From the NCBI GenBank assembly GCA_021613375.1, contig CM038704.1:30318582-30382581 (forward strand): 64,000 bases of DNA. The letters run 5' to 3'. The DNA comes from Megaleporinus macrocephalus. Taxonomy: Eukaryota > Chordata > Actinopteri > Characiformes > Anostomidae. Positions 45,180 through 55,270 of this stretch are shown here, piece by piece. Position numbers and translations under genes: made by a program. Position 1 is the first letter of the stretch. Every line of letters begins with the position of its first letter. Below the pieces are notes generated by a model. The model did not search any database. It worked only from the letters and a program-made list of their open reading frames with translations, and was not told the origin of the DNA.

Positions 45180-45860
45180 ACCATATCTCTCTTCACTGTC
45201 TTTCTCCTCCTTTTCTTTTTCCCACCTATCTCTCATTCCTCACCCTCTGTTTCTATCTCTAGCTCTCCTTTCTTATCTCTCTTTTCATTCCTTCTTTTTC
45301 TCTTTGGCTCTCTTCCTCTCTTCCTCCTTTTCTCCCCTTCACCTACTCTCTTTTCCCCAATCCTTTTTACTCTCTCCTTCCTCCCTCTCTGTTCTGCTCT
45401 CTCCTCCTATCTTGCATCTCTCTCCTTCCTTTCCTCTTTTCCTCCTTTTCTCTCCTCACTTTCTTTCTGCTTCCCCTCTCTCAGACTCTCCTTTCTTTCA
45501 TTTTCCCCATACTCACTCTCTTCTCCCTCCCTCCCTGTTCTGCTCTCTTCTCCTATCTTGCATCTCTCACCTTCCTGCTCTCTTTTCCTCCTTTTCTCCC
45601 ATCACTTTCTCTCTTTTCCCCTCTCCCTCTCACACTCTCACCTTCCTTCCCTTTTCTCATACTCCCTCTCTCCTCCCTCCCTCCCTGTTCTGCTCTCTTC
45701 TCCTATCTTGCATATCTCTCCTTCCTTCTCTCTTACTGTCTTTCCCCCTTTCCTCCTTTTTCCCCCCTCACTTTCTCTCTTTTCCCCTCACACTCGCTCC
45801 TTCCTTTCCTCCCTCGCTCTATGTTGCTCTATCTCTCCTTGTCCTGCTCCCCCCCCCCTT
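45180..45860. repeat. 680-bp polypyrimidine minisatellite with a period of about 148 bp
   Basis: The plus strand is almost pure C/T. Within it the block GTTCTGCTCTCT[C/T]CTCCTATCTTGCAT recurs at about 45391, 45537 and 45687, and a decayed copy lies near 45822, giving spacings of 146, 150 and about 135 bp. The sequence between (TTCCTCCTTTTCTC..CACTTTCT..CCCCTCTC) also repeats. The 240-codon Ser/Leu/Phe/Pro-rich frame at 45145-45867 is a by-product of the tract and its period, not a protein gene. Such tracts can form intramolecular triplex (H-DNA). Confidence 0.93.
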
Positions 45861-45884
45861 CCTCTGACACTCTCCCGCTTCGCT

Positions 45885-46400
45885 GCTGTCCTCAGCATCT
45901 CCGTGGGGCGGGTGACTAATTGCCCCCGTAAATCATGGAGCGGGCCGCGCGCTCCTCCGTTTATTTTTTCCTGACAGTAATTTACTGCTTGCTCTTTTAC
46001 ACACTTGTCATTGCGTGTTTTTCCTCACATTAAAGGCCCGTGGAAAAAAGGGAGCGTAATTAACGGCGCTGCGCTGGCCGGCCGCCGCTCTTTCATCATG
46101 GTGTGATAATTGTGCTCCGTGTCTGTCACCGTAACCTCTCTCCGCCTTCCCTCCCTCACTCTCCCCACCCTATTTGTCAACCGCGGGAATCGGGCGCCTC
46201 TCTGAACGCCCCGCCACTCGCCGCGGCACCCGCTTCCCTATTTGTCCGAAGCTTGGGTCATTTATATCCGCAGCACGGCTTGTCAAAAATATTAGCCTGA
46301 TGGCGCAGCACAAGATAAAGGATCTACATGGTAAACACACCTGGACCGATTTCTGCGCTAACGAAGGATTAGCTCGGGCTGAGGCCTGATACCTGAATTG
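45885..46400. promoter_or_regulatory. CpG-dense candidate CNE or CpG island
   Basis: CpG is frequent from 45888 to 46275 (GCGGGCCGCGCGC, GGCGCTGCGCTGGCCGGCCGCCGC, ACCGCGGGAATCGGGCGCC). Between lie TAATTTACTGC, GCGTAATTAACGGCGC (a homeodomain palindrome in a CpG context, 46053-46068), and TGTGATAATTGTGC. No convincing frame. It could be an enhancer near a CpG-rich start site or a CNE; the sharp edge at the pyrimidine tract is notable. Confidence 0.42.
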
Positions 46401-46500
46401 CAGCAGAGTGATGCAATAAACATCTTAATAAAACAAACGGTGAGCCTGCAGTGCTGGGCAGGTGAGGGATGAGGATACAGAAGACATTTATTGCTTTAAT
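46401..46500. other. unique spacer
   Basis: Short unique sequence between the CpG block and a MITE. Confidence 0.5.
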
Positions 46501-46650
46501 CCAGGGTTTACTAATCCTGGTCCTGGACATTTTGGTGTTGCCCACCTGCTCCAATTAATCAGCTAATTAACAAGTCCTTCCTGAGTTCAAATGGGTGTGT
46601 AAGATGTGCTGAGCAGGGGGCTTCCAAGACCAACCCTGGGAACCACAGCT
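46501..46650. mobile_element. MITE-like palindromic element
   Basis: CCAGGGTTTACTAATCCTGGTCCTGG (46501-46526) is mirrored by CCAAGACCAACCCTGGGAACC (46624-46644) in inverted orientation. Between them is TCCAATTAATCAGCTAATTAACAAG. I recognise the arrangement as an abundant fish palindromic repeat. Superfamily not assigned. Confidence 0.7.
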
Positions 46651-47895
46651 TTATAGGAATTCTGAGTGAAAAATGGGGTGGTAGGTTAATGTAATATTAC
46701 AATAATGACTGGCACAAAATCAAAATGCATTGTAAGTAGTAGAAAACATGCCCAACCTTTAGTCCAATAATAATTCTGTTTACCATGACCATCTACAGAG
46801 CAGTATTTATAATTATTAGCTTTGTTTTATACTTGGGATTTACATCAGCTGCTAAAACCAAACTTTGTTTGTTTGTGTTCAGAATTGTGTAGTGTAAAGA
46901 TTTGATTTGAGTCACTGATGATACAAGCGCCTACATACTCGCATTGGATTAATACAACCTGGGTTTGTTTTGTAGTTGGTAAAACGTGTTGTGATCTTTA
47001 CTAACATGACAGTCTGTTTTCTGTAAAAAATACCTACATGGTGCATCCAGGGAAGACAAAGAAACACTGTTAATAATTACATTACCCCATCTCACCATGT
47101 AAAAGTGACCGCACAGTTAAACCATTGTACTGTAAAGAACATCATTCAGAGTGGTTTGATGAGAAATAGTTTATCATCTGTGAACATTGTTTCTTCTGAG
47201 ATTTTATATGTAAAGTTGGTAAAATAGGGGTAAAGAATTTTAAAATTACATAACATTATTGTAAAAGTACCATGAAATGCATTGGGTGGTATATTCAATA
47301 ATTTTTCATTGATAATTCACAATAATTGTTTTGTGAGGGAGCCTTTGGGATTCCCATCACTATGTACTATACTGACTCGCATTATTCTCTTGACATTTCA
47401 CATTAAAACACTCTCAATAACTTTTTTTGCATTGAAACGATTCAGTTATGCACAAACTAGACTATAATTTCAGTTTATGTCCTCAAACTGAAAGCTGACT
47501 GGAAACACCTGAAGCACTTGCCCATTGGCTTCTATAATAAGTCTGTTTTGAGGTTTTCTGTTCTTTTCTAAGTACAGAGAAATGATTTTCAGTGCAAATC
47601 AGTTGTGTGTTGCGAAGGTGTGAGATAAAGATTAGGTTGAAAAATTCTGAAGTATTGCTTTATTCTAGTGTAAGCAAGCGTGCACACATACACAAAAGCA
47701 TTGTTCAACAAAATCATATCCAATGCTGCTGAGAAACAAAACCCAGCTGTAGTTGCAGCACATATGCAGTGCGTAACATGCGTTCTATTTTTACCATAGG
47801 GGTTAGACAGTGATGCACAGCATTGCCTTATTATCTTGTGTGGTTCCCCAGTGCTGATGAATCCATCACCGCTCACCCGCACCCAAGAGGTTAAG
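46651..47895. other. AT-rich non-coding DNA, nothing recognised
   Basis: No supported gene, RNA or repeat family over 1.2 kb. Confidence 0.5.
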
Positions 47896-47899
47896 TCAT

Positions 47900-48165
47900 C
47901 AATAACTTTTTACGACTAAGAGAAAGAAATCCAGCAGCGGGATTTTGGAGCTTTTTTACGGGCCTCTTTTTGACTGCCTGTGCAGGCCTGCTGCCTTGAC
48001 CCTGGGCCCTGCCCCCCCTCAAAAGGTTCCAGTGAATTGTGATAATATCTTTATTGAGACTGTCACAGACAGAGGCTAATGGGATGTGTGGTCAACTTTT
48101 CAGGATCCATCACGGCTCAGACTAAGGAATTAGCATGGGCCTCATGCATCAGCTGCCACAGCTGT
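47900..48165. promoter_or_regulatory. possible conserved non-coding element
   Basis: Balanced repeat-free block with CAATAACTTTTTACG, GAATTGTGATAATATC and GACTAAGGAATTAGC. Weak, texture-based. Confidence 0.28.
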
Positions 48166-48544
48166 CATCTTTCCGCCGTTCCTTCTCTCTTCCACCCCCT
48201 TCCACCGTCCTGCTTCATTACAGGCCCCTGCCGTGCGCTTCTCCAACACTGCTGCGCTCCCTGTCCTCCCCCCACTTCACTCCAACCTCCTCTTTTCCTC
48301 TCTTCTTCTCGCTTTCACTGCCCCGTGGACGTTGGTTGACAAAGAGTCCAGCCACACCCCTCCGTGTCACCACCCAACCAGAAGCTGCTAAATTAGGAGC
48401 CTCTGTCACCTTTCTCTTTCTTCCTGCTCTGCTTCCTTTCATCCTCTCTCTCTGAAATAGAGGGATGTTGGTGAAGGCTGACTGACTGGGCCTCCCTTCC
48501 TCTTGTCCTTTAACCTCTTAAACTCTGGGTTTATTATTTAGAAT
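48166..48544. other. pyrimidine-rich unique DNA
   Basis: C/T-biased but not a simple repeat. Two frames of 86 and 106 codons are Ser/Leu/Pro-rich for that reason. No gene. Confidence 0.5.
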
Positions 48545-48800
48545 CTTAATATTAAAGGACTCATATTATGGAAAACTATAATTTTCTTCTTCTAGTTTGA
48601 TAAACTAAACACACTTAAACACTATTAATATGTTATGTGTATGTTATAATATAATAATATAATAATTTAATATGTTATAATATGTTATATTCATTCCCTG
48701 TCCATACAGTCTAGATTCCGACTATCTAAAACAGCCTGTATTGGAATGTAACATGGTTGTGATGTCATAAACATGAGTATATTTGCACATGACCAGTGTA
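48545..48800 (+). mobile_element. dispersed repeat family B, copy 1
   Basis: TTAAAGGACTCATATTATGGAAAAC begins it, then AGTTTGATAAACTAAACACA, a TATAA-rich low-complexity centre (48640-48690), CATTCCCTGTCCATACAGTC, ACAGCCTGTATTGGAATG and GTGATGTCATAAAC. The same order of words is seen on the opposite strand at 62870-63095. I recognise the pattern as a common fish non-autonomous element but cannot name it. Confidence 0.55.
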
Positions 48801-48859
48801 AAGTCACCATGTCAGTCAGTATTCAGCGTGGATGAGGTCACAGTCCTTCAAACTATTAA

Positions 48860-49010
48860 AGGTAGACAAAGTACCACAAAGAAAGCCATTACCTGAGTAA
48901 AAATATAGATACTCCTGGTCAAATATTACTCCAATACAAGTGCAAGTTATTTGATCAAATTTTTAATCCTAAAAATAGGCATTCAAATGTACATTATTTT
49001 CCTTTAGTGA
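48860..49010. mobile_element. dispersed element, left part (AGTAAAA..TATAGATACTCCT type)
   Basis: GAGTAAAAATATAGATACTCCTGGTCAAATATTACTCC (48894-48931) matches a very widespread fish repeat whose consensus I remember as AGTAAAAGTATAGATAC..CAAATATTACTC. Together with 49500-49645 and the minisatellite between, it seems to form one element. Confidence 0.55.
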
Positions 49011-49257
49011 AATTTTTGAGATTTAAACGAATTATTATTTGTCTTTATGAAGGGATAGTAATATTTGCAGCTTTTATGATTATAGTAATGTTAATGTTAA
49101 TAATGCAGCATCTACACAGACTAACTATTAGCATGCGACTGTAGTGGATTTAACCAGGATCTGGTGTTAAAAACCCTCTGATTTCCAAGCTAACTGGTTA
49201 CTTAAGATATAGTCTTGAATGCTGTGATGAGGAAAATGTATCTTTATCATCTTCATC
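49011..49257. other. internal part of the same putative element
   Basis: AT-rich, with TAATGTTAATGTTAATAATGC. No coding capacity. Confidence 0.4.
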
Positions 49258-49480
49258 TGACAGTGTAGGAGGGGTTTACTCTGACTGACAGTGTAGGAGG
49301 GGTTTACTCTGACTGACAGTGTAGGAGGAGTTTACTGTGATTGACAGTGTCGGAGGAGTTTACTCTGACTGACAGTGTAGGAGGAGTTTACTGTGACTGA
49401 CAGTGTAGGAGGAGTTTACTGTGATTGACAGTGTAGGAGGAGTTTACTGTGATTGACAGTGTAGGAGGAGTTTACTGAGA
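49258..49480. repeat. 28-bp minisatellite, 8 copies
   Basis: Unit TGACAGTGTAGGAGGRGTTT plus ACTSTGAY (28 bp), starting at 49258, 49286, 49314, 49342, 49370, 49398, 49426 and 49454; the last is slightly short. The first two copies have GGGG, the rest GGAG. CTCTGAC versus GTGTGAT variants alternate, and one copy has a GTCGG substitution. Confidence 0.97.
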
Positions 49481-49645
49481 ATTAACTGTTTTTGTCCTGT
49501 TATGAACGCATACGGCCAATCATTCGACCTCTGATTTTAAAGCTTAAAAATAATAACAGTAACAAGAACAACAATAATCTTTAAGTCACAAGTACAATAG
49601 TAGTGAAGTAAAGTCTTACGTTTCCAAAAAAATGGTACTCAAGAC
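49481..49645. mobile_element. dispersed element, right part
   Basis: AAGTCACAAGTACAATAGTAGTGAAGTAAAGTCTTACG and GGTACTCAAGACC resemble the opposite end of the element beginning at 48860. Confidence 0.4.
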
Positions 49646-50219
49646 CTCCTCTTCAGCAGTAAGCAGTTTAGCCCCCCCAAAACCATTTAAAATGATGTGA
49701 CGCTCTGTGTTCTTGCAGTCTGTATTATAGCTTTTGGAATGGAAGATGTGGAGGAAACAATTAGAAGTTGTACTGTTCAATCTATTAGGAAGTATCATTG
49801 CAGCTTTCCAAAAGATCTGCATGTTCCTAATGTGTAGCTAAAATTGTCTCTCAGGATTTCAGAGCTTAAGCAATTTTTTTCTACATTCCTGCCTGGGGTG
49901 CTTTTTGAACAAGGCACAGTGTAAAGCAGGTAATTAGACATAGGTCAGTATTATACACCACTAATTCAAAAGGATAAAAAGAGATTATATTGTGGTCATG
50001 TAAAAGTTAATTATACCTGGTTAAAATCTAACAAGTGTTATAAATCTTTAAATTATTTTAAGGCTTATTATCCAGTAACTACTATTGATTAAGTAACTAC
50101 TATGAAACTACTAGATAAGGTATACAGTGAAGAATGATTAGGATTTAAAGCAATTAATGCTTTCTCTCCTTTGCTCTCTCTAAAAAAACGGGGTAGTTTG
50201 AAGCATGCTTGCAGGTGGT
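49646..50219. other. AT-rich non-coding DNA, nothing recognised
   Basis: No gene or known repeat. CTACTATTGATTAAGTAACTACTATGAAACTACTAG (50077-50112) has three CTACTA words. Confidence 0.5.
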
Positions 50220-50242
50220 GGGGGGGGGGGGGGGGGGGGGGG
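50220..50242. repeat. 23-base G homopolymer
   Basis: Uninterrupted G run flanked by GGTGG and TTGGG; a strong G-quadruplex candidate and a likely sequencing or assembly length error. Confidence 0.97.
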
Positions 50243-50254
50243 TTGGGTGCCGGG

Positions 50255-50775
50255 GCTTCAGTAAGTGTGTTTAAAGCTATTAAGGGTAATTAAGGAGCCT
50301 TTTGGCCTCTGCTGTAATGGAGAAGGCCTTGGCTTTGATTGCTGTTGGCCCTCTCAGTGTGATCGGGGTATGTAGGGTTTAGTTTATAAACTCTGACCTC
50401 CGCATATAGACACACACACACATACAAGGCCTGCTGGGAGTTCGGGCCCTGCTGCCTCAAAGAAAGAGAGACGTTTCTCTGTCTGCCTATCTCTGTCTTG
50501 GATCAAAGTCTCGTAAGAAGGTCAGGGTGAAAATGAAGGGAGGAGCGGATTGTGTGCAGCTGGGGACCGTGCCCCGGTCCTCTCCCCTCTTCCCCTCATT
50601 AGCAAATCAAAGCTGCCCCCGGAAAGATTCACACTCCTCACCTGATTTTGTCCTTTCGCTCTAATCATGCCGCACACACAGCCTTGACTGACAGTTTTCT
50701 GTATAATTGGCCCATGATCTGGTGCAGCTCTAATAACCAGAAAATCCCCTCTGAGAGATGACCAGACGCTGGTGA
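50255..50775. promoter_or_regulatory. candidate conserved non-coding element
   Basis: Balanced block: AAAGCTATTAAGGGTAATTAAGGAGCC, GGCCTTGGCTTTGATTGC, CCTCATTAGCAAATCAAAGC, CTCTAATCATGCCGC, GTATAATTGGCCC and CTCTAATAACC. It contains two CTTTGAT/ATCAAAG (TCF/LEF-like) words among homeodomain cores and no repeat apart from a short CA run (50412-50424). Confidence 0.4.
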
Positions 50776-51284
50776 CCCGTCTTTACGCCGTATACGCACA
50801 CGTTTGGCTCCACAGAAACACAAGAATCATGAACTGACTCAGTAACTGTCTCAAATGCACACATATACACTGTACAACGTAACTGTACCTCACAATGCAT
50901 TTAAAATAGAATACTGTTTCTTAAAGTATTACGTTTTGATATTAATTCTGACATCCATACTTAACACTTGCATAACTGCATAATTTACAATATGTTCCAA
51001 CACAAATAAACTATCCTTAAATTTCCTGAGAATAAAAGGGAAAAACCAATGACATTGTTTCTAATTCCACAAAATGAACATGAAGTCTATAGAATGTCAT
51101 TCAAAGAAAATAACTTCAGCACTTTCAGCTGGACAGCAGCCACAGGAGATCTGAGGATGAATTACTGAGCAGAAAAAAGCCACAGCACTACACTACAGTT
51201 CCCCTTGACAGTCTCCATTCATTTACACTCAGTGGTTGGATCACTCTCTCTGGACACACACTGTATTCAGTGTGTGTGTGTATG
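50776..51284. other. AT-rich non-coding DNA
   Basis: No gene or repeat recognised; short GT run at 51268-51281. Confidence 0.5.
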
Positions 51285-51725
51285 TTACCCTAGTTTTGAC
51301 TGGCTGCTAATCCACTTGCCATAGCACCACTTCAGTGGCAGCCAAATGTTTGGTGTAGTGCTCCTTTTTAGTTGGGTCTTTTTCACAAATTGCACATCTT
51401 TTGTTTTTGAGAAAGCAGTAGTAAGTGTAATACAGAATAACTCTTTCCACCAGACTCTGGGGAATAGATTTTTAAATGTAGGTATCTGACATGGCATATA
51501 CGTTTTTCAGAGGCATAGTTACAGTTTCTAGAGTGTGAAGAACCAACAGGATGAACCATTTTGCTACAGCACCATCCTGAGGTAATACATGTTTTTGATG
51601 TATGGAACACTGAAATAAAAGTGCAGTAAAAGACCAACCACAGCTGATACCAGTCCCAGTTGGAGACACAGGCAGTTGCTGTCAGTGACATGGACACATA
51701 AAAAAGGCACTTTTTTGGACTGAGT
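51285..51725 (+). other. probable 5' flank of a transposase relic
   Basis: This stretch lies directly upstream of the transposase-like frame and may be the element's 5' non-coding region, but no terminal inverted repeat was identified. Minus-strand frames of 104 and 110 codons here have no family resemblance. Confidence 0.35.
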
Positions 51726-52013
51726 TTGGTCTATGTAGGCACAGAAGCAGAAAGAATGACAGAGGAAAGAAAAGTCATATCTGGACAAGGAAAAGGAAAA
51801 GTTGGGCGAGGGAGAGGAGTAAGAATGCATGATGGTGTTCAACAAAGGGTAAGAACTACAGTCACTGATGAAATTAGAGCCACCATCATAGACCAAATGA
51901 GAGAGGCTGCGGAAAGAGTGCAGCCTAACCTCAGCTGGTCACCTGTGGCTTCCATTATCCGTATTTTAAACAAACAAAACAATACGCAAACAATACAAGT
52001 ATATTCCTACTGA
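51726..52013 (+). pseudogene. truncated IS630/Tc1-superfamily transposase N-terminus
   Basis: A 95-codon frame. Residues 26-33 are the Gly/Arg-rich GRGRGVRM-like stretch, followed by TTVTDEIRATIID (44-56), MREAAERVQPNLS (58-70) and PVASIIRI (73-80). From memory this is the DNA-binding helix-turn-helix region of a fish IS630/Tc1-like transposase of some 300-350 residues. Relative to that memory the copy lacks about eight residues between IID and MRE. It ends after the HTH with no DDE catalytic domain, so it cannot be an active transposase. The following 450 bp carry no recognisable continuation. A domesticated DNA-binding protein cannot be excluded, but truncation right after the HTH and the repeat-rich setting favour a relic. 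Confidence 0.72.
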
Positions 52014-52476
52014 TGCTAAATCTTGTAGTAACAGCTGGCCACCAGTCCCACCGCTAATACATTTATTGTGTTTTTGTTCCTTTACTGTAATGGAATCAGC
52101 TCATGAGTGAAGACCAGCATGCCATTTTACACATAGTAATTGCTGAAAATGAATTAAAATGGAAGAGAAATTCAGACCAAAGTAATAGAAAATAAATAGG
52201 GGTGGATAACGCATGCCAATCATTTCTATCTCAGGTGCATGGCAAAGGGAAAATATGTGACCAAATGCTGAAGACCGTTCAGATTAACAAGACTGTTTTG
52301 TCTTTTGTTTTTTCCCTCTTGTGTGGCTGTTAATGTAATTGTTGTGTAATTATAGTATGCTTATAATTACAGCAATTCTTTTTTTGAGTTAGGCTACAAT
52401 TTCATGTCCCTAATAAAACATAACCTTTACTGCAAGACTGTCACAGACTCTTTTATAGTCGACTCTACATTCCATA
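52014..52476. other. AT-rich DNA between relic and minisatellite
   Basis: No gene recognised. It may include the element's 3' non-coding end. Confidence 0.45.
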
Positions 52477-52529
52477 CAGTATATTACAGTAATATCACTG
52501 ACTGACTGTTACAGTAGTATCACTGACAG

Positions 52530-53053
52530 TATGTTACAGTAATATCACTGACTCTATGTTACAGTAATATCACTGACTCTATGTTACTGTAATATCACTG
52601 ACAGTATGTTACAGTAATATCACTGACGATATGTTACAGTAATATCACTGAATGTATGTTACAGTAATATCACTGACAGTATGTTACAGTAATATCACTG
52701 ACTGTATGTTACAGTAATATAACTGACGATATGTTACAGTAATATCACTGACAGTATGTTACAGTAATATCACTGACGATATGTTACAGTAATATCACTG
52801 ACTGTATGTTACAGTAATATCACTGACAGTATGTTACAGTAATATCACTGACTTTATGTTACAGTAATATAACTGACTCTATGTTACAGTAATATCACTG
52901 ACAGTGTGTTACAGTATATCACTGACGATATGTTACAGTAATATCACTGAATGTATGTTACAGTAATATCACTGACAGTATGTTACAGTAATATCACTGA
53001 CTGTATGTTACAGTAATATCACTGACGATATGTTACAGTAATATCACTGACAG
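52530..53053. repeat. higher-order block, copy 1 (21 units)
   Basis: Unit-type order: CTC CTC CAG CGA ATG CAG CTG CGA CAG CGA CTG CAG CTT CTC CAG CGA ATG CAG CTG CGA CAG. The block includes private markers: a GTTACTGT variant, ATAACTGA variants, and a GTGTGTT variant. It is 524 bp because of one deleted base. Confidence 0.93.
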
Positions 53054-53578
53054 TATGTTACAGTAATATCACTGACTCTATGTTACAGTAATATCACTGA
53101 CTCTATGTTACTGTAATATCACTGACAGTATGTTACAGTAATATCACTGACGATATGTTACAGTAATATCACTGAATGTATGTTACAGTAATATCACTGA
53201 CAGTATGTTACAGTAATATCACTGACTGTATGTTACAGTAATATAACTGACGATATGTTACAGTAATATCACTGACAGTATGTTACAGTAATATCACTGA
53301 CGATATGTTACAGTAATATCACTGACTGTATGTTACAGTAATATCACTGACAGTATGTTACAGTAATATCACTGACTTTATGTTACAGTAATATAACTGA
53401 CTCTATGTTACAGTAATATCACTGACAGTGTGTTACAGTAATATCACTGACGATATGTTACAGTAATATCACTGAATGTATGTTACAGTAATATCACTGA
53501 CAGTATGTTACAGTAATATCACTGACTGTATGTTACAGTAATATCACTGACGATATGTTACAGTAATATCACTGACAG
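53054..53578. repeat. higher-order block, copy 2 (21 units)
   Basis: The unit types, in the same order and with the same private variants as 52530-53053, make a 525-bp tandem duplicate that differs, by reading, only in the 1-bp deletion. Units inside a block differ from each other far more than the blocks differ, so the block duplication is much younger than the array. Confidence 0.93.
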
Positions 53579-54354
53579 TATGTTACAGTAATATCACTGA
53601 CTCTATGTTACAGTAATATAACTGACTCTATGTTACAGTAATATCACTGACTGTATGTTACAGTAATATCACTGACAGTATGTTACAGTAATATCACTGA
53701 CTCTATGTTACAGTAATATAACTGACTCTATGTTACAGTAATATCACTGACAGTATGTTACAGTAGTATCACTGACTGTATGTTACAGTAATATCACTGA
53801 CTGTATGTTACAGTAATATCACTGACTCTATGTTACAGTAATATAACTGACTCTATGTTGCAGTAATATCACTGACAGTGTGTTACAGTAATATCACTGA
53901 CTGTATGTTACAGTAATATCACTGACTCTATGTTACAGTAATATCACTGACTCTATGTTACAGTAATATAACTGACTCTATGTTACAGTAATATCACTGA
54001 CAGTATGTTACAGTAATATCACTGACGATATGTTACAGTAATATCACTGACTGTATGTTACAGTAATATCACTGACAGTATGTTACAGTAGTATCACTGA
54101 CTGTATGTTACAGTAATATCACTGACTGTATGTTACAGTAATATCACTGACAGTATGTTACAGTAATATCACTGACTCTATGTTACAGTAATATAACTGA
54201 CTCTATGTTACAGTAATATCACTGACAGTATGTTACAGTAATATCACTGACGATATGTTACAGTAATATCACTGACTGTATGTTACAGTAATATCACTGA
54301 CAGTATGTTACAGTAATATCATTGACGATATGTTACAGTAATATCACTGACTGT

Positions 54355-54829
54355 ATGTTACAGTAATATCACTGACAGTACGTTACAGTAGTATCACTGA
54401 CTGTATGTTACAGTAATATAACTGACAGTATGTTACAGTAATATAACTGACTCTATGTTACAGTAATATCACTGACTCTATGTTACAGTAATATCACTGA
54501 CAGTATGTTACAGTAATATCACTGACAATATGTTACAGTAATATCACTGACTGTATGTTACAGTAATATCACTGACGATATGTTACAGTAATATCACTGA
54601 CTGTATGTTACAGTAATATCACTGACAGTACGTTACAGTAGTATCACTGACTGTATGTTACAGTAATATCACTGACAGTATGTTACAGTAATATAACTGA
54701 CTCTATGTTACAGTAATATCACTGACTCTATGTTACAGTAATATCACTGACAATATGTTACAGTAATATCACTGACTGTATGTTACAGTAATATCACTGA
54801 CGATATGTTACAGTAATATCACTGACTCT
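54355..54829. repeat. second, smaller higher-order duplication (10 units, about 250 bp)
   Basis: A CAGTACGTTACAG variant followed by a GTAGTATC variant occurs at 54376-54395 and again exactly 250 bp later at 54626-54645. Similar unit order follows (including the rare CAA unit), with one unit lost in the second copy. Confidence 0.85.
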
Positions 54830-54930
54830 GTGTTACAGTAATGTCACTGACAGTATGTTACAGTAATATCACTGACGATATGTTACAGTAATATCACTGA
54901 CTGTATGTAACAGTAATATAACTGACTCTA

Positions 54931-55128
54931 TACTATTTCTGTACTGCCATCAACTGTTTTTTTATTGACAGTGGTCGTGCAGTGATTGCCTTTATGTTCC
55001 TCTTAAATAGAGAATATGTGCTAGTGTTATGGAAGAATGATTGGATACTGAACCAGGTTTGCTGTGTTTTAACAGAGTTTGTGTATATAGAGAGAACTTT
55101 GAGTAAAACGTGATAAAAGGGAGTGGAA
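54931..55128. other. unique AT-rich DNA
   Basis: No gene or repeat recognised. Confidence 0.5.
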
Positions 55129-55270
55129 AGTGTTATAGTTATCTGTAGAGTGTAGTTTTGAAAGGTCAAGTCAGTGTAGTTTAAGAGGTTGAGTGAATCA
55201 GTAGGTTATTGTTGTGAGCAGTGTTATAATTATCTGTAGAGTGTAGTTTTAAATGTCAAGTGAGTAAGTC
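55129..55270. repeat. imperfect 91-bp tandem duplication
   Basis: AGTGTTATAGTTATCTGTAGAGTGTAGTTTTGAAAGGTCAAGT (from 55129) recurs from 55220 with a few substitutions and is followed in both cases by GAGT..CAGTAGG words. Confidence 0.88.

Larger units (their letters stand above)
52477..54930. repeat. 25-bp minisatellite, about 98 units (2.45 kb)
   Basis: The unit is TATGTTACAGTAATATCACT plus GACNN (25 bp). It continues without a break; only single-base variants and one 1-bp deletion (near 52916) were seen. The last two or three bases define unit types (CAG, CGA, CTC, CTG, CTT, ATG, CAA), and an ATAACTGA variant marks others. The core CAGTAATATCACTG is a near-palindrome, with two mismatching pairs of positions. 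Stops occur regularly, so it does not encode protein. It starts in degenerate form (52477-52529) and ends at a CTCTATACTATT junction. Confidence 0.98.

Noticed and set aside
45145..45867. 240-codon Ser/Leu/Pro/Phe-rich open frame
   Set aside because: It is the translation of a polypyrimidine minisatellite; overlapping frames give the same composition and there is no domain.
52477..54930. CRISPR array
   Set aside because: Units are directly contiguous 25-mers with no spacers, the setting is vertebrate DNA, and no cas genes exist.
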